The notes: generated by a model from the sequence alone, not told the origin. DNA of 64,000 bases from Verrucomicrobiaceae bacterium (GCA_015075365.1 JABTUN010000004.1:186001-250000), one strand, 5' to 3'; positions 33,038 through 42,605 are shown, numbered from the stretch's first letter. Translations and numbers: made by a program.

Positions 33038-33910
33038 ATGAAGCGTTTTCTTCTTCCTCTTCTCCTTCTCGCGAGTTGCAGCAGCCAGCCTGGGAGCACG
33101 CCGGGGAGTTTGCCGCCGACGGGGTTTGGCATGCCGCAGATCGTCAATGTGTCGGCGTATGATCCGAAGGAGCGGCAGCGGGCAGGGCGGAGCTACTCGG
33201 AGCATGATGTGAGCGCGTTGCGGGCGAACGGAGCGAGCGGTTTGATCGCGAGGGCAGGGAAGGGAGGCAATCTCGATGAGAAGTGCGCGAGCTTTCTGGC
33301 GTCGGCGGATCGAGTTGGCATGCTGCCGGGCATTTACTACCGCGTGCAGCGGCATGTGGATGCGGTGGCACAGGCGGATCAGTTTGTGAATCGCGCGATG
33401 TCGCTGGCACGCAGCCGGGCGTGGAATGCGCCGTCGCTGCTGCTGTGCGGTGATTTTGACGGCGACCTGCCGTTGTCGGCCATTTTGCGGTTCATGGAGC
33501 GGGTGGAAAGCCGCACGGGCGTGGTGCCGGTGGCATATCTGGAGAACAGCACGCAGCTCAAGCAGACGCTCAGCGGCGCGGACGCGGCATCGAAGGCGAA
33601 GCTGCGGCGCATGCCTTACTGGCTGGCCTTGTATGCCCACGATAGCGGCGCCGGTCCTGTGTATCCCGCACCGGGAAGCCCCAAGGGATTACTGAAGCAG
33701 TATGACTTGTGGTCGAACTGGGTGCTTTGGCAGTATGGAGGTGTCGATTGGGAACGCGGCGGCTCAAGGCCCAAGGTGTACAACCACGGCCGCTACCGGA
33801 ATGCGCCCTATTTTGGCGATCTCGACAGGCCCGTGGAGCGGAATGTTTTTCATGGCTCACACACAGCGCTGCAAGCATTCTGGCAGCAGCATGGATTGCG
33901 GTTGAAATGA
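33038..33910 (+). CDS. GH25-type lysozyme-like lipoprotein
   Basis: This 290-residue protein has a lipoprotein signal (MKRFLLPLLLLASC). The mature region has the pattern of glycoside hydrolase family 25 muramidases: VNVSAYD at the first strand, ALRANGASGLIARAGKGG, GMLPGIYYRV, LLCGDFDGDLP (acidic catalytic region) and VLWQYGGVDWERGG near the C-terminus. It would cleave peptidoglycan from the outer-membrane inner leaflet. ATG 33038 is chosen for the lipobox. Confidence in the fold is moderate because the motifs are divergent. Confidence 0.7.
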   Translation: MKRFLLPLLLLASCSSQPGSTPGSLPPTGFGMPQIVNVSAYDPKERQRAGRSYSEHDVSALRANGASGLIARAGKGGNLDEKCASFLASADRVGMLPGIYYRVQRHVDAVAQADQFVNRAMSLARSRAWNAPSLLLCGDFDGDLPLSAILRFMERVESRTGVVPVAYLENSTQLKQTLSGADAASKAKLRRMPYWLALYAHDSGAGPVYPAPGSPKGLLKQYDLWSNWVLWQYGGVDWERGGSRPKVYNHGRYRNAPYFGDLDRPVERNVFHGSHTALQAFWQQHGLRLK

Positions 33911-33913
33911 CGA

Positions 33914-35083
33914 TCAATCCGCGGCGAGGGCATCGAGCAGATACCTCGACGGCTGGAAGTGCTCGATGAGCACGGTCGTCACGCCATCGCGATGCATGCG
34001 CGCCTGTTTGATGTCGAAGTTCGGCGTCTTATGCGGCGCGAAGAGGATGTCGTCGTGCGTGGCGTTTTGATGGCGCTTGAACTTCTGCGGTGTGATGTGA
34101 CCACCAAGATGGTCATCACGACCCGTGGCGAGGTGACAGGTGCCGAGCACCTTCTCGTCCTGGATGTCCGCGCCGGACACCGGAAGCACCTGCGTACCAA
34201 ATCCGAGCTCGCCGAGCACGCCGGTCATCGGATCATCGGCGAGTTTGGCGTTGTGTTCGTCGATAGTGGACTGCTTGCCCTCGATCAGCTCCGCCTTGAT
34301 GATGCGGCCGCCGGTGACGGTGAGCTTGCCGAGCGTGCCGTCTTCATATTTCAGCGGGAAGGTGCCTTCCGCGCCGGTGGGCACGAAGTACACTTCACCG
34401 GCGGGAAGATTAGCCACGTCCGGGGTGTCGCCCTGGCAGAGGCCGTGGCTCTTTTGAGCTTCCTGACGGCTCAGTTCGAGGCGCACGGTCATGTCGGGAC
34501 CGTTTTCGACGGTGAAATCGATCTCGACCCAATCGGAGCGTGTCATGGCGAGGCGAAGTTTTTCGGCATCGACGCTCACTTCCTCATAATCGACGGCGAG
34601 GCCGGAGTTGAGGATCACCTCATTCACGCCATGCAGCGTGGCACCGCGGAAGCCGTACTGCTTTGCAAAGGCCGTCAGCGGCGCGGTGGCGCTAAAGGTG
34701 GAAATGCAAAGGATGATATCGTAGTTCGGGTAGATGTCCTTTTCGAGGCTGAGCTGCTTGCCGCTCATGTCCACGCACTCGTCCGGCAGGTCGAGGTTGC
34801 TGCCGGTGGTCTGCTGGTAGGCATACATTTCACCGCCTTTGAGCACGAGCTCGTCCGCCACGCCGTTCTTGAGGCCCTGGTAGAAATAATCATGCGCCCG
34901 CTTCTGGATGGCACGCGCCGGATTCTTCAGGAAGGCGTAGTCCTTGGCCTCCGCGAGGTCCGGCAGGTCGATCAGGATGCAGATCGTGCGGCCGAAGGTC
35001 GGCTTGAAAACGGTGCCGAGCAGACGGGAGAGGTCGAACTTCGGAAACTTGCGGCCTTGGGCCGTGGACTGGACGGTGGACAT
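33914..35083 (-). CDS. M29 aminopeptidase-like protein
   Basis: This 389-residue cytoplasmic protein carries blocks typical of the aminopeptidase T/M29-like superfamily: NLPAGEVYFVPTGAEGTFPL, LGELGFGTQ, GTCHLATGRDDHLGGH and THDDILFAPHKTP, with Glu/His/Asp residues suited to binding two metal ions. Alternative starts at 35098 and further upstream cannot be excluded; no clear ribosome-binding site is visible. It is convergent with the lysozyme-like gene with a 3-bp gap. Substrate and exact subfamily are uncertain. Confidence 0.7.
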   Translation of the reverse strand: MSTVQSTAQGRKFPKFDLSRLLGTVFKPTFGRTICILIDLPDLAEAKDYAFLKNPARAIQKRAHDYFYQGLKNGVADELVLKGGEMYAYQQTTGSNLDLPDECVDMSGKQLSLEKDIYPNYDIILCISTFSATAPLTAFAKQYGFRGATLHGVNEVILNSGLAVDYEEVSVDAEKLRLAMTRSDWVEIDFTVENGPDMTVRLELSRQEAQKSHGLCQGDTPDVANLPAGEVYFVPTGAEGTFPLKYEDGTLGKLTVTGGRIIKAELIEGKQSTIDEHNAKLADDPMTGVLGELGFGTQVLPVSGADIQDEKVLGTCHLATGRDDHLGGHITPQKFKRHQNATHDDILFAPHKTPNFDIKQARMHRDGVTTVLIEHFQPSRYLLDALAAD

Positions 35084-35163
35084 GGAGGCGGAGAGCATAG
35101 GCATGGGGGAAGTGTGAGGCAAATACGCCGTGCCAAATTCCCCGGATTCAGGCCAGAATGTGA

Positions 35164-35922
35164 TCAGGCCGCCACAAACTGGTCCCACAACAATTTCGCC
35201 ACCATTGCGAAGACGACGGTGATGAAGACCACGCGGATGAAACCGGCGCCATGTTTGATGGCCATGCCCGCGCCCAGGCGTCCGCCGATGAGCTGCCCGG
35301 CGATCATGGCGGCGGCGATGGGATAGTGGATGCGGTCGGAGATCACAAAGACGAGCAGCGAGGCCATGTTGCTCGTGAGATTCACCACCTTCGTGAAGGC
35401 GGTGGCACGCGTGAGCTCCAAACCGAGCAGGGAGATGCAGGCCATTGTCCAGAACGTGCCTGTGCCCGGTCCGAAGAAACCATCATAAAAGCCGAGCGAA
35501 CTGCCCGCGACACACGCAAAGGCCGTGAGACCCAGCCGCGCCCGGGCGGCTGTTTTTCCGAGCCCCGGACTGAGCAGCACATAGACCGCGATGCCCAGCA
35601 GCATCCACGGCACGATCTTTTTCAGCACCTCGTTGCTCACCTGCGTCACCGTCCAGGTGCCGAGGCAGGCAAAGACGAACGTGACGAGCACGGTGAGGCG
35701 CACCTGCGGCCACGAGACGAGCCCGGCCTTCGCATACTTCCGCACGGCCATGAGCGTGCCCCATGTCGATTGCATCTTGTTCGTGCCCAGCGCGATCTGC
35801 GGTGGCAACCCGGCCGCGAGCAGCGCCGGCACCGAAATCAATCCGCCGCCGCCCGCGATGGCGTCGATGAATCCGGCGCTGAGCCCGGCAAGGAAAAGAA
35901 GCGCGATGATTTCCCAGGTCAT
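35164..35922 (-). CDS. TauE/SafE (DUF81) family sulfite exporter-like permease
   Basis: This 252-residue membrane protein has eight hydrophobic segments and the family hallmarks: GLSAGFIDAIAGGGGLISVP at the N-terminus, ALGTNKMQSTWG, and the second-half counterpart GFYDGFFGPGTGTFW with NLTSNMASL. Members export sulfite, sulfonates or other organic anions. Sulfate and sulfite handling would fit the many sulfatases here, but that link is inference. An ATG at 35970 would add 16 residues. Confidence 0.9.
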   Translation of the reverse strand: MTWEIIALLFLAGLSAGFIDAIAGGGGLISVPALLAAGLPPQIALGTNKMQSTWGTLMAVRKYAKAGLVSWPQVRLTVLVTFVFACLGTWTVTQVSNEVLKKIVPWMLLGIAVYVLLSPGLGKTAARARLGLTAFACVAGSSLGFYDGFFGPGTGTFWTMACISLLGLELTRATAFTKVVNLTSNMASLLVFVISDRIHYPIAAAMIAGQLIGGRLGAGMAIKHGAGFIRVVFITVVFAMVAKLLWDQFVAA

Positions 35923-35976
35923 GATCTGAAGCCATCCAAGCGCGGCATTCAGGTCTTCTGCAAGCATCAAACCATC

Positions 35977-37437
35977 TTACCGAGCCTGGAGCCGCCACAC
36001 CCAGTCGCCGGTGAAACTGGCGTCTCTGAGCCGCTCTTCTTTGCCCGGCACCTGGCCGGCATCGTCTTCCTCGTCGTGGGCGATGGACCACAAGATGTAG
36101 CCTTCGCCCTCCACGCGGTAGCGCATGGGCTTTCCGTCGATGACATCCAGAATGCCGTCCGGCAGCGATTCGGGTAGCATGCCTTTCGCGAGACGGAAGG
36201 ATTCGATGGCGAGCGCGGCCAGGGCCTGGCGGCGGCGTGTCTCGGACTCGATGACATTCCGCACCACGCTGCTGTAGGCTGGCAGCATGAGTCGGGCGAG
36301 AATCTGGTGAGGGTGAAGCAGCTTGTTTTGCTCGGCGAAAGTCTTTTCGAGGTCGTGCAGAGCCGCCTTCAATCGCGGATAGCCGCCTTGCCTGGCTGGC
36401 AGGATGACACTGTTGAGTTCCTGCTGGATGATGAAGGCCTCGGAGTGGTCGAGGAAGCCGGTGGGAAGCACCGCGTTGAGAAATCGAGTCACGAGAGACT
36501 GCTGCTGGCTGGGCTGCCCATTCATCAAATTGAAAAGCCCGGCACTGCCTTCCTGCCTCTTTTTGAGGTGTTCGAGAGTCTGCGCGACCGCGGCGAGCTC
36601 ACCCCGCATCGCGTGGAGCATGGCCGCTGGCAGATCGAGACGGGCGAGTTCCTCCTTCAAGAGGCTCAAATCGGCCTCGGTGGCGATGCGGGCGTGCAGC
36701 AGCGCCCAGATGCGGTCCATCGCGATGCTTTGAAGGGTGGAGCCGACGAGCAGGCTGATGAGGATGGGCTCTTGAAAGCAAGCCTCGGAGAGCCGCAGCG
36801 CTGCCTGGATGCATTTCAGCGCCTTTCCAGTCTGGCCTGCGGCGATGGCAAGAGTGCAGCGCAGCAGCAGGGCCTTGCCGAGGCGCAGCGAGTGATTGTA
36901 GTGCGGCACCTGCAATTCGAAGAGCGTCAGGCCATCCTGACCTTCGCCGATCCTCGGCGTGAACTGCGCGGCACGACGCTGCGGCGAGGCATCGGCGAGC
37001 GTCTTCAAAACCGGATGCGCGGCATCGAGTGCGGCGAGCATTTCGGCAGGTGTGGCGTCCGCCTTGCCGATGCCGTTCTTGGCGAGGTGCTCGATCCACG
37101 GCTTCAAATCAGGCGCAGTGCCGAGCTGGATGGAGTTCAGGCCACCGGGGGCTTTCGAGTTGAGTTTGTCGAGCGCCTCCAAGGCCGGCGCGGGCTTGTT
37201 TTTCGGATTCGAGAGCCCGGCGAGCGGTTCGAGCGCGCAGAAGTTTTCCGCTTCGGGCGGCAGCGGCGGGATGAGCGACATGAAGTCGAGGCTCTCGCCT
37301 TCCTTGGCGACTTGTTCCTTCGCGGCGGCCAAAGCGCGCGCGCCGGTCCAGTTTTCGATGGCGACGAAAAGGCAGTAAAGCGTCACCAAGGCCGCGAAAA
37401 GCCAGGCGAGCGTGCGGAGTCGAAAAAGACGTTTCAT
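35977..37437 (-). CDS. Hypothetical membrane-anchored protein of an ECF sigma operon
   Basis: This 486-residue protein has one N-terminal membrane helix (TLAWLFAALVTLYCLFVA) and a large, mostly helical extracytoplasmic domain with Leu-rich stretches, including HYNHSLRLGKALLLRCTLAI. A C-terminal block (SLPDGILDVIDGKPMRYRVE, then LWSIAHDEEDD) resembles the tails of many uncharacterised Planctomycetes/Verrucomicrobia proteins. Its ATG overlaps the stop of the putative anti-sigma gene, so it is the third gene of a coupled sigma/anti-sigma/effector operon. Function unknown. Confidence 0.8.
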   Translation of the reverse strand: MKRLFRLRTLAWLFAALVTLYCLFVAIENWTGARALAAAKEQVAKEGESLDFMSLIPPLPPEAENFCALEPLAGLSNPKNKPAPALEALDKLNSKAPGGLNSIQLGTAPDLKPWIEHLAKNGIGKADATPAEMLAALDAAHPVLKTLADASPQRRAAQFTPRIGEGQDGLTLFELQVPHYNHSLRLGKALLLRCTLAIAAGQTGKALKCIQAALRLSEACFQEPILISLLVGSTLQSIAMDRIWALLHARIATEADLSLLKEELARLDLPAAMLHAMRGELAAVAQTLEHLKKRQEGSAGLFNLMNGQPSQQQSLVTRFLNAVLPTGFLDHSEAFIIQQELNSVILPARQGGYPRLKAALHDLEKTFAEQNKLLHPHQILARLMLPAYSSVVRNVIESETRRRQALAALAIESFRLAKGMLPESLPDGILDVIDGKPMRYRVEGEGYILWSIAHDEEDDAGQVPGKEERLRDASFTGDWVWRLQAR

Positions 37438-37724
37438 GGCAGGAGGAGGTCAGGGTGTTGATGAAGGGCAAAAAGGCTGTTTGGGGCGAAAACGGGAGCG
37501 GTTTGCGCCTGCGGCAGATTCTCGGGTTTCGGCGTGAGGAGGTTCAACGTGAGGATCACGGTCCACGCGGCGGCAAAGGCGGTGTAGAGCAGGCGATTCG
37601 GCCGCCAAAACGGCTTCGGCGCGTTTTCGGCCTGCGTGAGGATTTCCTGCTTCCAGTGCGCGGGCAGCTTGCGCAGCGAGAGCTGCTGCAAGGCGTGCTC
37701 AAAGTCATCGGGGGGCGTTTTCAT
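37434..37724 (-). CDS. Putative small anti-sigma factor
   Basis: This 96-residue protein has a cytoplasmic N-terminus of about 45 residues (DDFEHALQQLSLRKLPAHWK), one membrane helix (LYTAFAAAWTVILTLNLL) and a short Pro-rich outer tail. It lacks a zinc-binding HxxxCxxC motif. Four-base overlaps with the sigma gene upstream and the effector gene downstream, together with this topology, suggest a membrane anti-sigma factor. This is inference from context. Confidence 0.65.
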   Translation of the reverse strand: MKTPPDDFEHALQQLSLRKLPAHWKQEILTQAENAPKPFWRPNRLLYTAFAAAWTVILTLNLLTPKPENLPQAQTAPVFAPNSLFALHQHPDLLLP

Positions 37725-38221
37725 GGGCGGATTTCGTCGTAGAGCGGCTGGAGGAGGCTGCGGAGTTTTTCGAGCGCGTAGCGAAAGCGGCTGGCGGCGG
37801 TGTTCAGCGGGATGCGCTGCACTTCGGCGATCTGTTCAAAGGTCAAACCATGCCACAGCCGCATTTCCGCGATGCTGCGCTGCTCCGGCGGCAGCGCATG
37901 CAGCGCCGTCTCGACCTCGCGCGAGAGTTTGGCGGCGTCCGGGTCCACCGGCGTGGCAAACACGGCCTGCGGATGCGTGGACTCCGCACGTTCTCGCGCG
38001 CCATGACGGCGCAGCCAGTCGATGGCCATGCGGTGCGCGATGCGCAGCAGATACGCGCGTTCGTTTTCGAGCGGCGGCAGCTCCCGCGCGGCCAGTTTGA
38101 TGAAAAACTCCTGCAGCAGGTCCTTCGCGTCCGCCTCGGACTTCACGATGCCGTTCAGGTAATGAAACACACCCGCCGCATGGGCATCATAGAGTGTTTC
38201 GAGTCTGGAAGAGCGCTGCAT
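37721..38221 (-). CDS. ECF-type RNA polymerase sigma factor
   Basis: This 166-residue sigma factor has region 2 (about 8-75: LYDAHAAGVFHYLNG, ADAKDLLQEFFIKLA) and region 4 (about 105-160: ALHALPPEQRSIAEMRLWHG, TFEQIAEVQRIPLNTAASRF), with no region 1 or 3. It directs RNA polymerase to promoters answering an envelope signal. It is the first gene of a three-gene operon whose members overlap by 4 bp each. Its regulon cannot be identified from the window. Confidence 0.93.
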   Translation of the reverse strand: MQRSSRLETLYDAHAAGVFHYLNGIVKSEADAKDLLQEFFIKLAARELPPLENERAYLLRIAHRMAIDWLRRHGARERAESTHPQAVFATPVDPDAAKLSREVETALHALPPEQRSIAEMRLWHGLTFEQIAEVQRIPLNTAASRFRYALEKLRSLLQPLYDEIRP

Positions 38222-38255
38222 TCACCCAAGGGACGCATGCGGGTGCGGAAATTGT

Positions 38256-38573
38256 TTAATTTTCTTCTGCGCGCGGTTTCTGGCACTGCCAGCACAGCTC
38301 AAACTCGGCCGGATTCACCTCGCCGCAGCCTGCGCAGGTCCACTCCTCGATGCTGGGGGCCGTTTGATCATGATGCGGCCGCAGCAGCGCCATCGCCGCG
38401 TCGTATTCGTCATCATTCACCACGCACAGGCACGGCTGGCAGGGCGCGATGAGGACGTTGATGAGCTGCGCGGTGTGCTCGTTGCGGATGAAGCTGGCGA
38501 TTCCCGCCTCATCGAGCACCGACTTGTAAAAGCCGAGCCGCGTCCAATCCAGGCTGGTGAGGAGTTCTCTCAT
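38256..38573 (-). CDS. DUF2007 protein with C-terminal zinc ribbon
   Basis: This 105-residue protein has an N-terminal DUF2007 (putative signal-transducing) domain (LGFYKSVLDEAGIASFIRNE, ending with VNDDEYDAAMALL) and a C-terminal RanBP2-like zinc ribbon: CAGCGEVNPAEFELCWQC. Its ATG overlaps the stop of the preceding sugar isomerase-like gene (ATGA), so it is translated from the same mRNA. The open frame upstream of this start belongs to a shadow of that gene. Role unknown. Confidence 0.82.
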   Translation of the reverse strand: MRELLTSLDWTRLGFYKSVLDEAGIASFIRNEHTAQLINVLIAPCQPCLCVVNDDEYDAAMALLRPHHDQTAPSIEEWTCAGCGEVNPAEFELCWQCQKPRAEEN

Positions 38574-39580
38574 GATTTGCGGCCGAGGATGCGGTCCATC
38601 GAGTCGGAGGTCTGCCAGATGAGCGCCTCGGGGTAATGGGCATACGGATGGAAATATTCGAAGGTGAGGAAGCCTTTGTAGCCGGTCTCGGCGAGCGCAT
38701 CGGTCACGGCGGGCCAGTTCGTGGTGCCATCGAGCAGCGGTCGGAAGGTTTCGAGGCTGAAATCGGTGCCTTTTTTCGTGAACTCCTTCAGGTGGACGTT
38801 CTTGGTGCGGTTGCCGAGCACCTTGGCCCAATGCTCGGGGAACTGGAACATGCTGATGTTGCCGGTGTCGAAATGCACGCGCACGTGCTCGCTGCCAAAG
38901 CCGTCCACAAAGGCGTTCATCTCCATCGGCGTCATGAGGTAGCCGTTGAAGAAGATGTTTTCGATGTTGAGGCAGACTTTCAGTTTCTCCGCCTGCTTCG
39001 CGAGCTGCCCCACGGCCTCGCGGGCTCGCGCATCGCACACATCATTGGCCACCGGCTCGTGATCGGTGCGCCACGGGATGTGAACGGCTCCCGGCACGAC
39101 GAGCACGTTCTCCACGCCGAGGTCATGCGCACACTGCGCGATCTTTCCGGCCAGTTCGATGCCTTGAGCACGCTTGGCGGGATCATTGCTCGTCAGCGGA
39201 TACGGCCAGAAGAGGAAGGAACACAGCCCGCTGATCTGGATGCCGATCTCATCGGCCATCTTGCGGATTTTGACATAATCCGCCGTGCTGTGCTTCGGCG
39301 AGAGGTCGTTGTCGAGATCGTAGTTCAGCTCGATGCCGTCGAATCCGGCATCCTTCGCGAGTTGGAGGCACTCGCGCAGCGTCATGCGCTCGGGATACGG
39401 GAAAGCCCACAGGTTGATCGACTTGAGCATGTCATACTTCTTCGTCGAACCCCGCCGCGCATCCGGCGCTGCGGCAGGAGCGGCCTGCGCCGGCTCAAAA
39501 GCGAGCGAACTGAGTCCAATGGAGGCGATGGTTGCCTTCAGGGCGTCACGACGGGAGAGGGAATCGGTGGGCGGATTCAT
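38570..39580 (-). CDS. Tat-exported sugar isomerase/epimerase-like TIM barrel protein
   Basis: This 336-residue protein has a twin-arginine signal (SRRDALKATIASIGLSSLAF) and an AP-endonuclease-2/xylose-isomerase-like barrel. Visible blocks are LAKDAGFDGIELNYD (first metal Glu), LNIENIFFNGYL, VRVHFDTGNISMF (Asp ligand) and GFLTFEYFHPY (last Glu). Members isomerise or epimerise sugars or hydroxypyruvate. A periplasmic location fits use of polysaccharide breakdown products. ATG 39580 is preferred to 39592. It is divergent from the M1 peptidase gene. Confidence 0.85.
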   Translation of the reverse strand: MNPPTDSLSRRDALKATIASIGLSSLAFEPAQAAPAAAPDARRGSTKKYDMLKSINLWAFPYPERMTLRECLQLAKDAGFDGIELNYDLDNDLSPKHSTADYVKIRKMADEIGIQISGLCSFLFWPYPLTSNDPAKRAQGIELAGKIAQCAHDLGVENVLVVPGAVHIPWRTDHEPVANDVCDARAREAVGQLAKQAEKLKVCLNIENIFFNGYLMTPMEMNAFVDGFGSEHVRVHFDTGNISMFQFPEHWAKVLGNRTKNVHLKEFTKKGTDFSLETFRPLLDGTTNWPAVTDALAETGYKGFLTFEYFHPYAHYPEALIWQTSDSMDRILGRKS

Positions 39581-39699
39581 GCGCGGATGCAATCAGAACG
39601 AGCCAAGACTGGCAAGAGGGAAGAAGTCGTGGCACCTCGCCAAATCGCGGGAGCAGGTGGCGCTTGCCTTCCGCGCCTGGATTTGGAGAATCGCGGGCC

Positions 39700-42084
39700 A
39701 TGAAATTCATCCTGCCCGCGTTTTTCGCCCTGCTGTCCATCGCCGCCGCTGAATCCGGCGCACCGGTGCAGAAGTTTCAGCAGCTTGACTCGCCGGTGCC
39801 GACGCCTTCGGCGCAGCGGCTGGCCTCGGGGGCACCGGGGAAGGATTACTGGCAGAACCGGGCCGACTATGACATCAACGTGGAACTGGATGATGTGAAG
39901 CGCACGATCACGGCGGAGGCGACGGTTACTTATCACAATGCCTCGCCGGACGCGCTGGAGTATCTGTGGGTGCAGCTCGATCAGAACTATCTGTCGCACA
40001 ACGCGGACTCGCGTGCCGCGCCGAACACAAAGCGCGGCATTGATCCGAACAAGATCACCTACAGCGCGGTGGACCGCCTGCTGGCCTATGAGGACTACGA
40101 CGGCGAGATGAAGATCAACAAGCTGGCCGACGCGCAGGACAAACCGCTGCCGCATGCCCTGGTGAAGACGATGCTACGCATCGACCTGCCGCAGCCTCTG
40201 GCGGCAGGCGCGGACTTTGTCTTCAAGATCGGCTGGAGCTACCCGATCAACGACTGTGACCGAATCAACGCGCGCACAGGCTACGAGTTCTTCAAGGAGG
40301 ACGGCAACTGCATCTACACCATCGCGCAGTGGTTTCCGCGCATGGCGGCCTACACGGACTACGCGGGCTGGATCAACAAGCAGTTCCTAGGCACGGGCGA
40401 GTTCACGCTCGAATTCGGTGACTACACCGTCCGCCTGACGGTTCCGGACGATCATCTGGTGGCCGCGACGGGCGTGTTGCAGAACGCGGAGGCCGTTTTG
40501 ACCGAAACACAGCGCGAGCGGCTCAGGAAAGCGCAGGGTGAGACGAAGAAGCCGGTTTTCATCGTGACGCCGGACGAGGCGAAGGCGGCGGAGAAGGGCA
40601 AGCCGAAGGGAAAGAAGACCTGGGAGTTCAAGGCGGTGAATGTGCGTGATTTCGCCTTCGCTTCGTCGCGCAAATTCATCTGGGACGCGATGGCGGTGGA
40701 AGGCGCCACGCATCCGCCGACGCCGGAACGCCAGGGTGGCATCGCCGACCGCATGTATCGCCCGCCGGTGATGGCGATGTCGCTTTACCCCAAGGAGGGC
40801 ATGCCGCTGTGGGACAAGTATTCGACTCACGCCATCGCGCACACGATCCAGGTCTATTCACGGTACACGTTCGAGTATCCGTATCCCGTGGCGTGGTCGG
40901 TGAACGGGCCGGTGGGCGGCATGGAATACCCGATGATCTGCTTCAACGGCCCGCGCCCGGAGAAGGACGGCACCTATCCGGAACGCACGAAGTATGCGCT
41001 GATCGGCGTCGTCATTCATGAAGTGGGCCACAACTGGTTTCCGATGATCGTGAACAGCGACGAGCGGCAGTGGACATGGATGGACGAGGGGCTGAACTCG
41101 TTTGTGGAATATCTCGCGGAAGAAGAATGGGAGAACGATTGGAAGCATCGGCGTAACGAGCGCGGCATGGTGGATTACATGCGCACCACCGACCGCGTGC
41201 CGGTGATGACGAACTCGGAGTCCATCGCCGATCTCGGTCCCAACGCCTACGGCCAGCCGACGGTGGCGCTGAACATCCTGCGCGAGCACATTCTGGGCCG
41301 CGAGGCCTTCGATCACGCGTTCAAGACCTACGCGAAGCGCTGGATGTTCAAGAGGCCGACACCCTCCGACTTCTTCCGCACGATGGAGGACGCGAGCGGA
41401 ATCGATCTCGACTGGTTCTGGCGCGGCTGGTTCTTCAGTGTCGATCACGTCGATGTGGCCGTGGACGAGGTGAAGTGGCTGCAGCTCGACTCCCGCGATC
41501 CCGCCATCGAGAAGAAGAAAAAGAAGCAGCAGGAGGACGAGCTGCCGAAAACCACCACCAAGGAGCGGAACTACCCGCTTTCGAAGCGCGTGGACCGTTT
41601 TCCGGAGCTGAAGGACTTCTACGACAGCTTTGACGAGACGACCGTGCTGCCGAGCGAGAAGAAAAAGTTCGAATCGCTCATCAAGGAGCTGAACGAGGAG
41701 GAGATCGACCCGAAGCTGCTGGAGACGAAACACAACTTCTACGCCATCGAGCTGCGCAACGTCGGCGGACTCGTGACGCCGGTGATTTTGAAGATCGAAT
41801 ACACCGACGGCAGCACGGAGGAGATGAAACTGCCCGCCGAAATCTGGCGCTTCAACACGCAGAAAGCCTCGAAGCTGCTCTTCACGAAAAAGGAGCTGAA
41901 ATCCGTCACCTTCGACCCGCGCCAGGAACTCGTGGACACGGATGTGGAGAACAACTTCTGGCCGCGCCGCCCGGTGAAGAGCAAGTTCCAGCTCTTCAAA
42001 GAGGACAAGGCACCGAACCCGATGCGGGAGCTGACGAAGCCGGAGAAGAAAGAGGAGGAAACAAAGGCGGATGAGAAGAAATAG
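39700..42084 (+). CDS. Secreted M1-family aminopeptidase
   Basis: This 794-residue zinc metallopeptidase has a signal peptide (MKFILPAFFALLSIAAA). An N-terminal beta domain precedes the catalytic region with GGMEYPMICF (substrate N-terminus binding, GxMEN-like) and the zinc site HEVGH near residue 439, with the third ligand Glu in WMDEGLNSF 18-19 residues later. The C-terminal 250 residues carry charged Lys/Glu-rich stretches. It would trim peptides in the periplasm. The next gene starts inside its 3' end (14-bp overlap). Confidence 0.93.
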   Translation: MKFILPAFFALLSIAAAESGAPVQKFQQLDSPVPTPSAQRLASGAPGKDYWQNRADYDINVELDDVKRTITAEATVTYHNASPDALEYLWVQLDQNYLSHNADSRAAPNTKRGIDPNKITYSAVDRLLAYEDYDGEMKINKLADAQDKPLPHALVKTMLRIDLPQPLAAGADFVFKIGWSYPINDCDRINARTGYEFFKEDGNCIYTIAQWFPRMAAYTDYAGWINKQFLGTGEFTLEFGDYTVRLTVPDDHLVAATGVLQNAEAVLTETQRERLRKAQGETKKPVFIVTPDEAKAAEKGKPKGKKTWEFKAVNVRDFAFASSRKFIWDAMAVEGATHPPTPERQGGIADRMYRPPVMAMSLYPKEGMPLWDKYSTHAIAHTIQVYSRYTFEYPYPVAWSVNGPVGGMEYPMICFNGPRPEKDGTYPERTKYALIGVVIHEVGHNWFPMIVNSDERQWTWMDEGLNSFVEYLAEEEWENDWKHRRNERGMVDYMRTTDRVPVMTNSESIADLGPNAYGQPTVALNILREHILGREAFDHAFKTYAKRWMFKRPTPSDFFRTMEDASGIDLDWFWRGWFFSVDHVDVAVDEVKWLQLDSRDPAIEKKKKKQQEDELPKTTTKERNYPLSKRVDRFPELKDFYDSFDETTVLPSEKKKFESLIKELNEEEIDPKLLETKHNFYAIELRNVGGLVTPVILKIEYTDGSTEEMKLPAEIWRFNTQKASKLLFTKKELKSVTFDPRQELVDTDVENNFWPRRPVKSKFQLFKEDKAPNPMRELTKPEKKEEETKADEKK

Positions 42085-42601
42085 GCTCATCGCGGCACTC
42101 GCCGTCTTCTTGCTCATGCCGCGTCTTCACGCGCATTCGCTGCATCAATCCACTGCCGAGGCGGAATACAATCCGGCGACGAAAAAGCTCGAAGTCAGCC
42201 TCACGGTTTTCATCAATGACCTGGAGCTGGCGCTGATCCGGCAGAGCGAGCGGCGGATGTTCATCGACAAGACGCCGGCGGCGGAGTTTGACGCGCAAAT
42301 CGTGCTGTATCTGGCAAAGACGTTCGTGGTGAGCGATGCGAAGGGAGAAAAGGCCGCTCTGACATGGGTGGGGCGGGAAATTGAACCGGAAACAGCGAAG
42401 TCGGACGATCCAGCGGTGACGCTGTTTTTCGAGATGGCGCTGCCGGAGGGGCTGGGGGGCGTTTCGCTGCGGAACGCGGTGTTCAGTGATCTTTTCGAGG
42501 ACCAGCTCAATCTGCTGCTGCTCAAGGCGGACACCAAGCGGCGGCAGTTTCAGTTCAAACGCGGTGACGGGCCGGAGAAGCTCGAATTCGAGGACCGGTG
42601 A
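42071..42601 (+). CDS. DUF6702-like secreted protein
   Basis: This 176-residue protein has a signal peptide (LIAALAVFLLMPRLHAH). The mature part starts HSLHQSTAEAEYNPATKKLE and has VSLTVFINDLELAL and a conserved NLLLLKADTKRRQF ending; this order matches the DUF6702 family found next to secreted M1-type peptidases in several phyla. It overlaps the peptidase gene by 14 bp, so the two are co-translated and may act together in the periplasm. No biochemical role is known. Confidence 0.75.
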   Translation: MRRNRLIAALAVFLLMPRLHAHSLHQSTAEAEYNPATKKLEVSLTVFINDLELALIRQSERRMFIDKTPAAEFDAQIVLYLAKTFVVSDAKGEKAALTWVGREIEPETAKSDDPAVTLFFEMALPEGLGGVSLRNAVFSDLFEDQLNLLLLKADTKRRQFQFKRGDGPEKLEFEDR

Positions 42602-42605
42602 GGCA

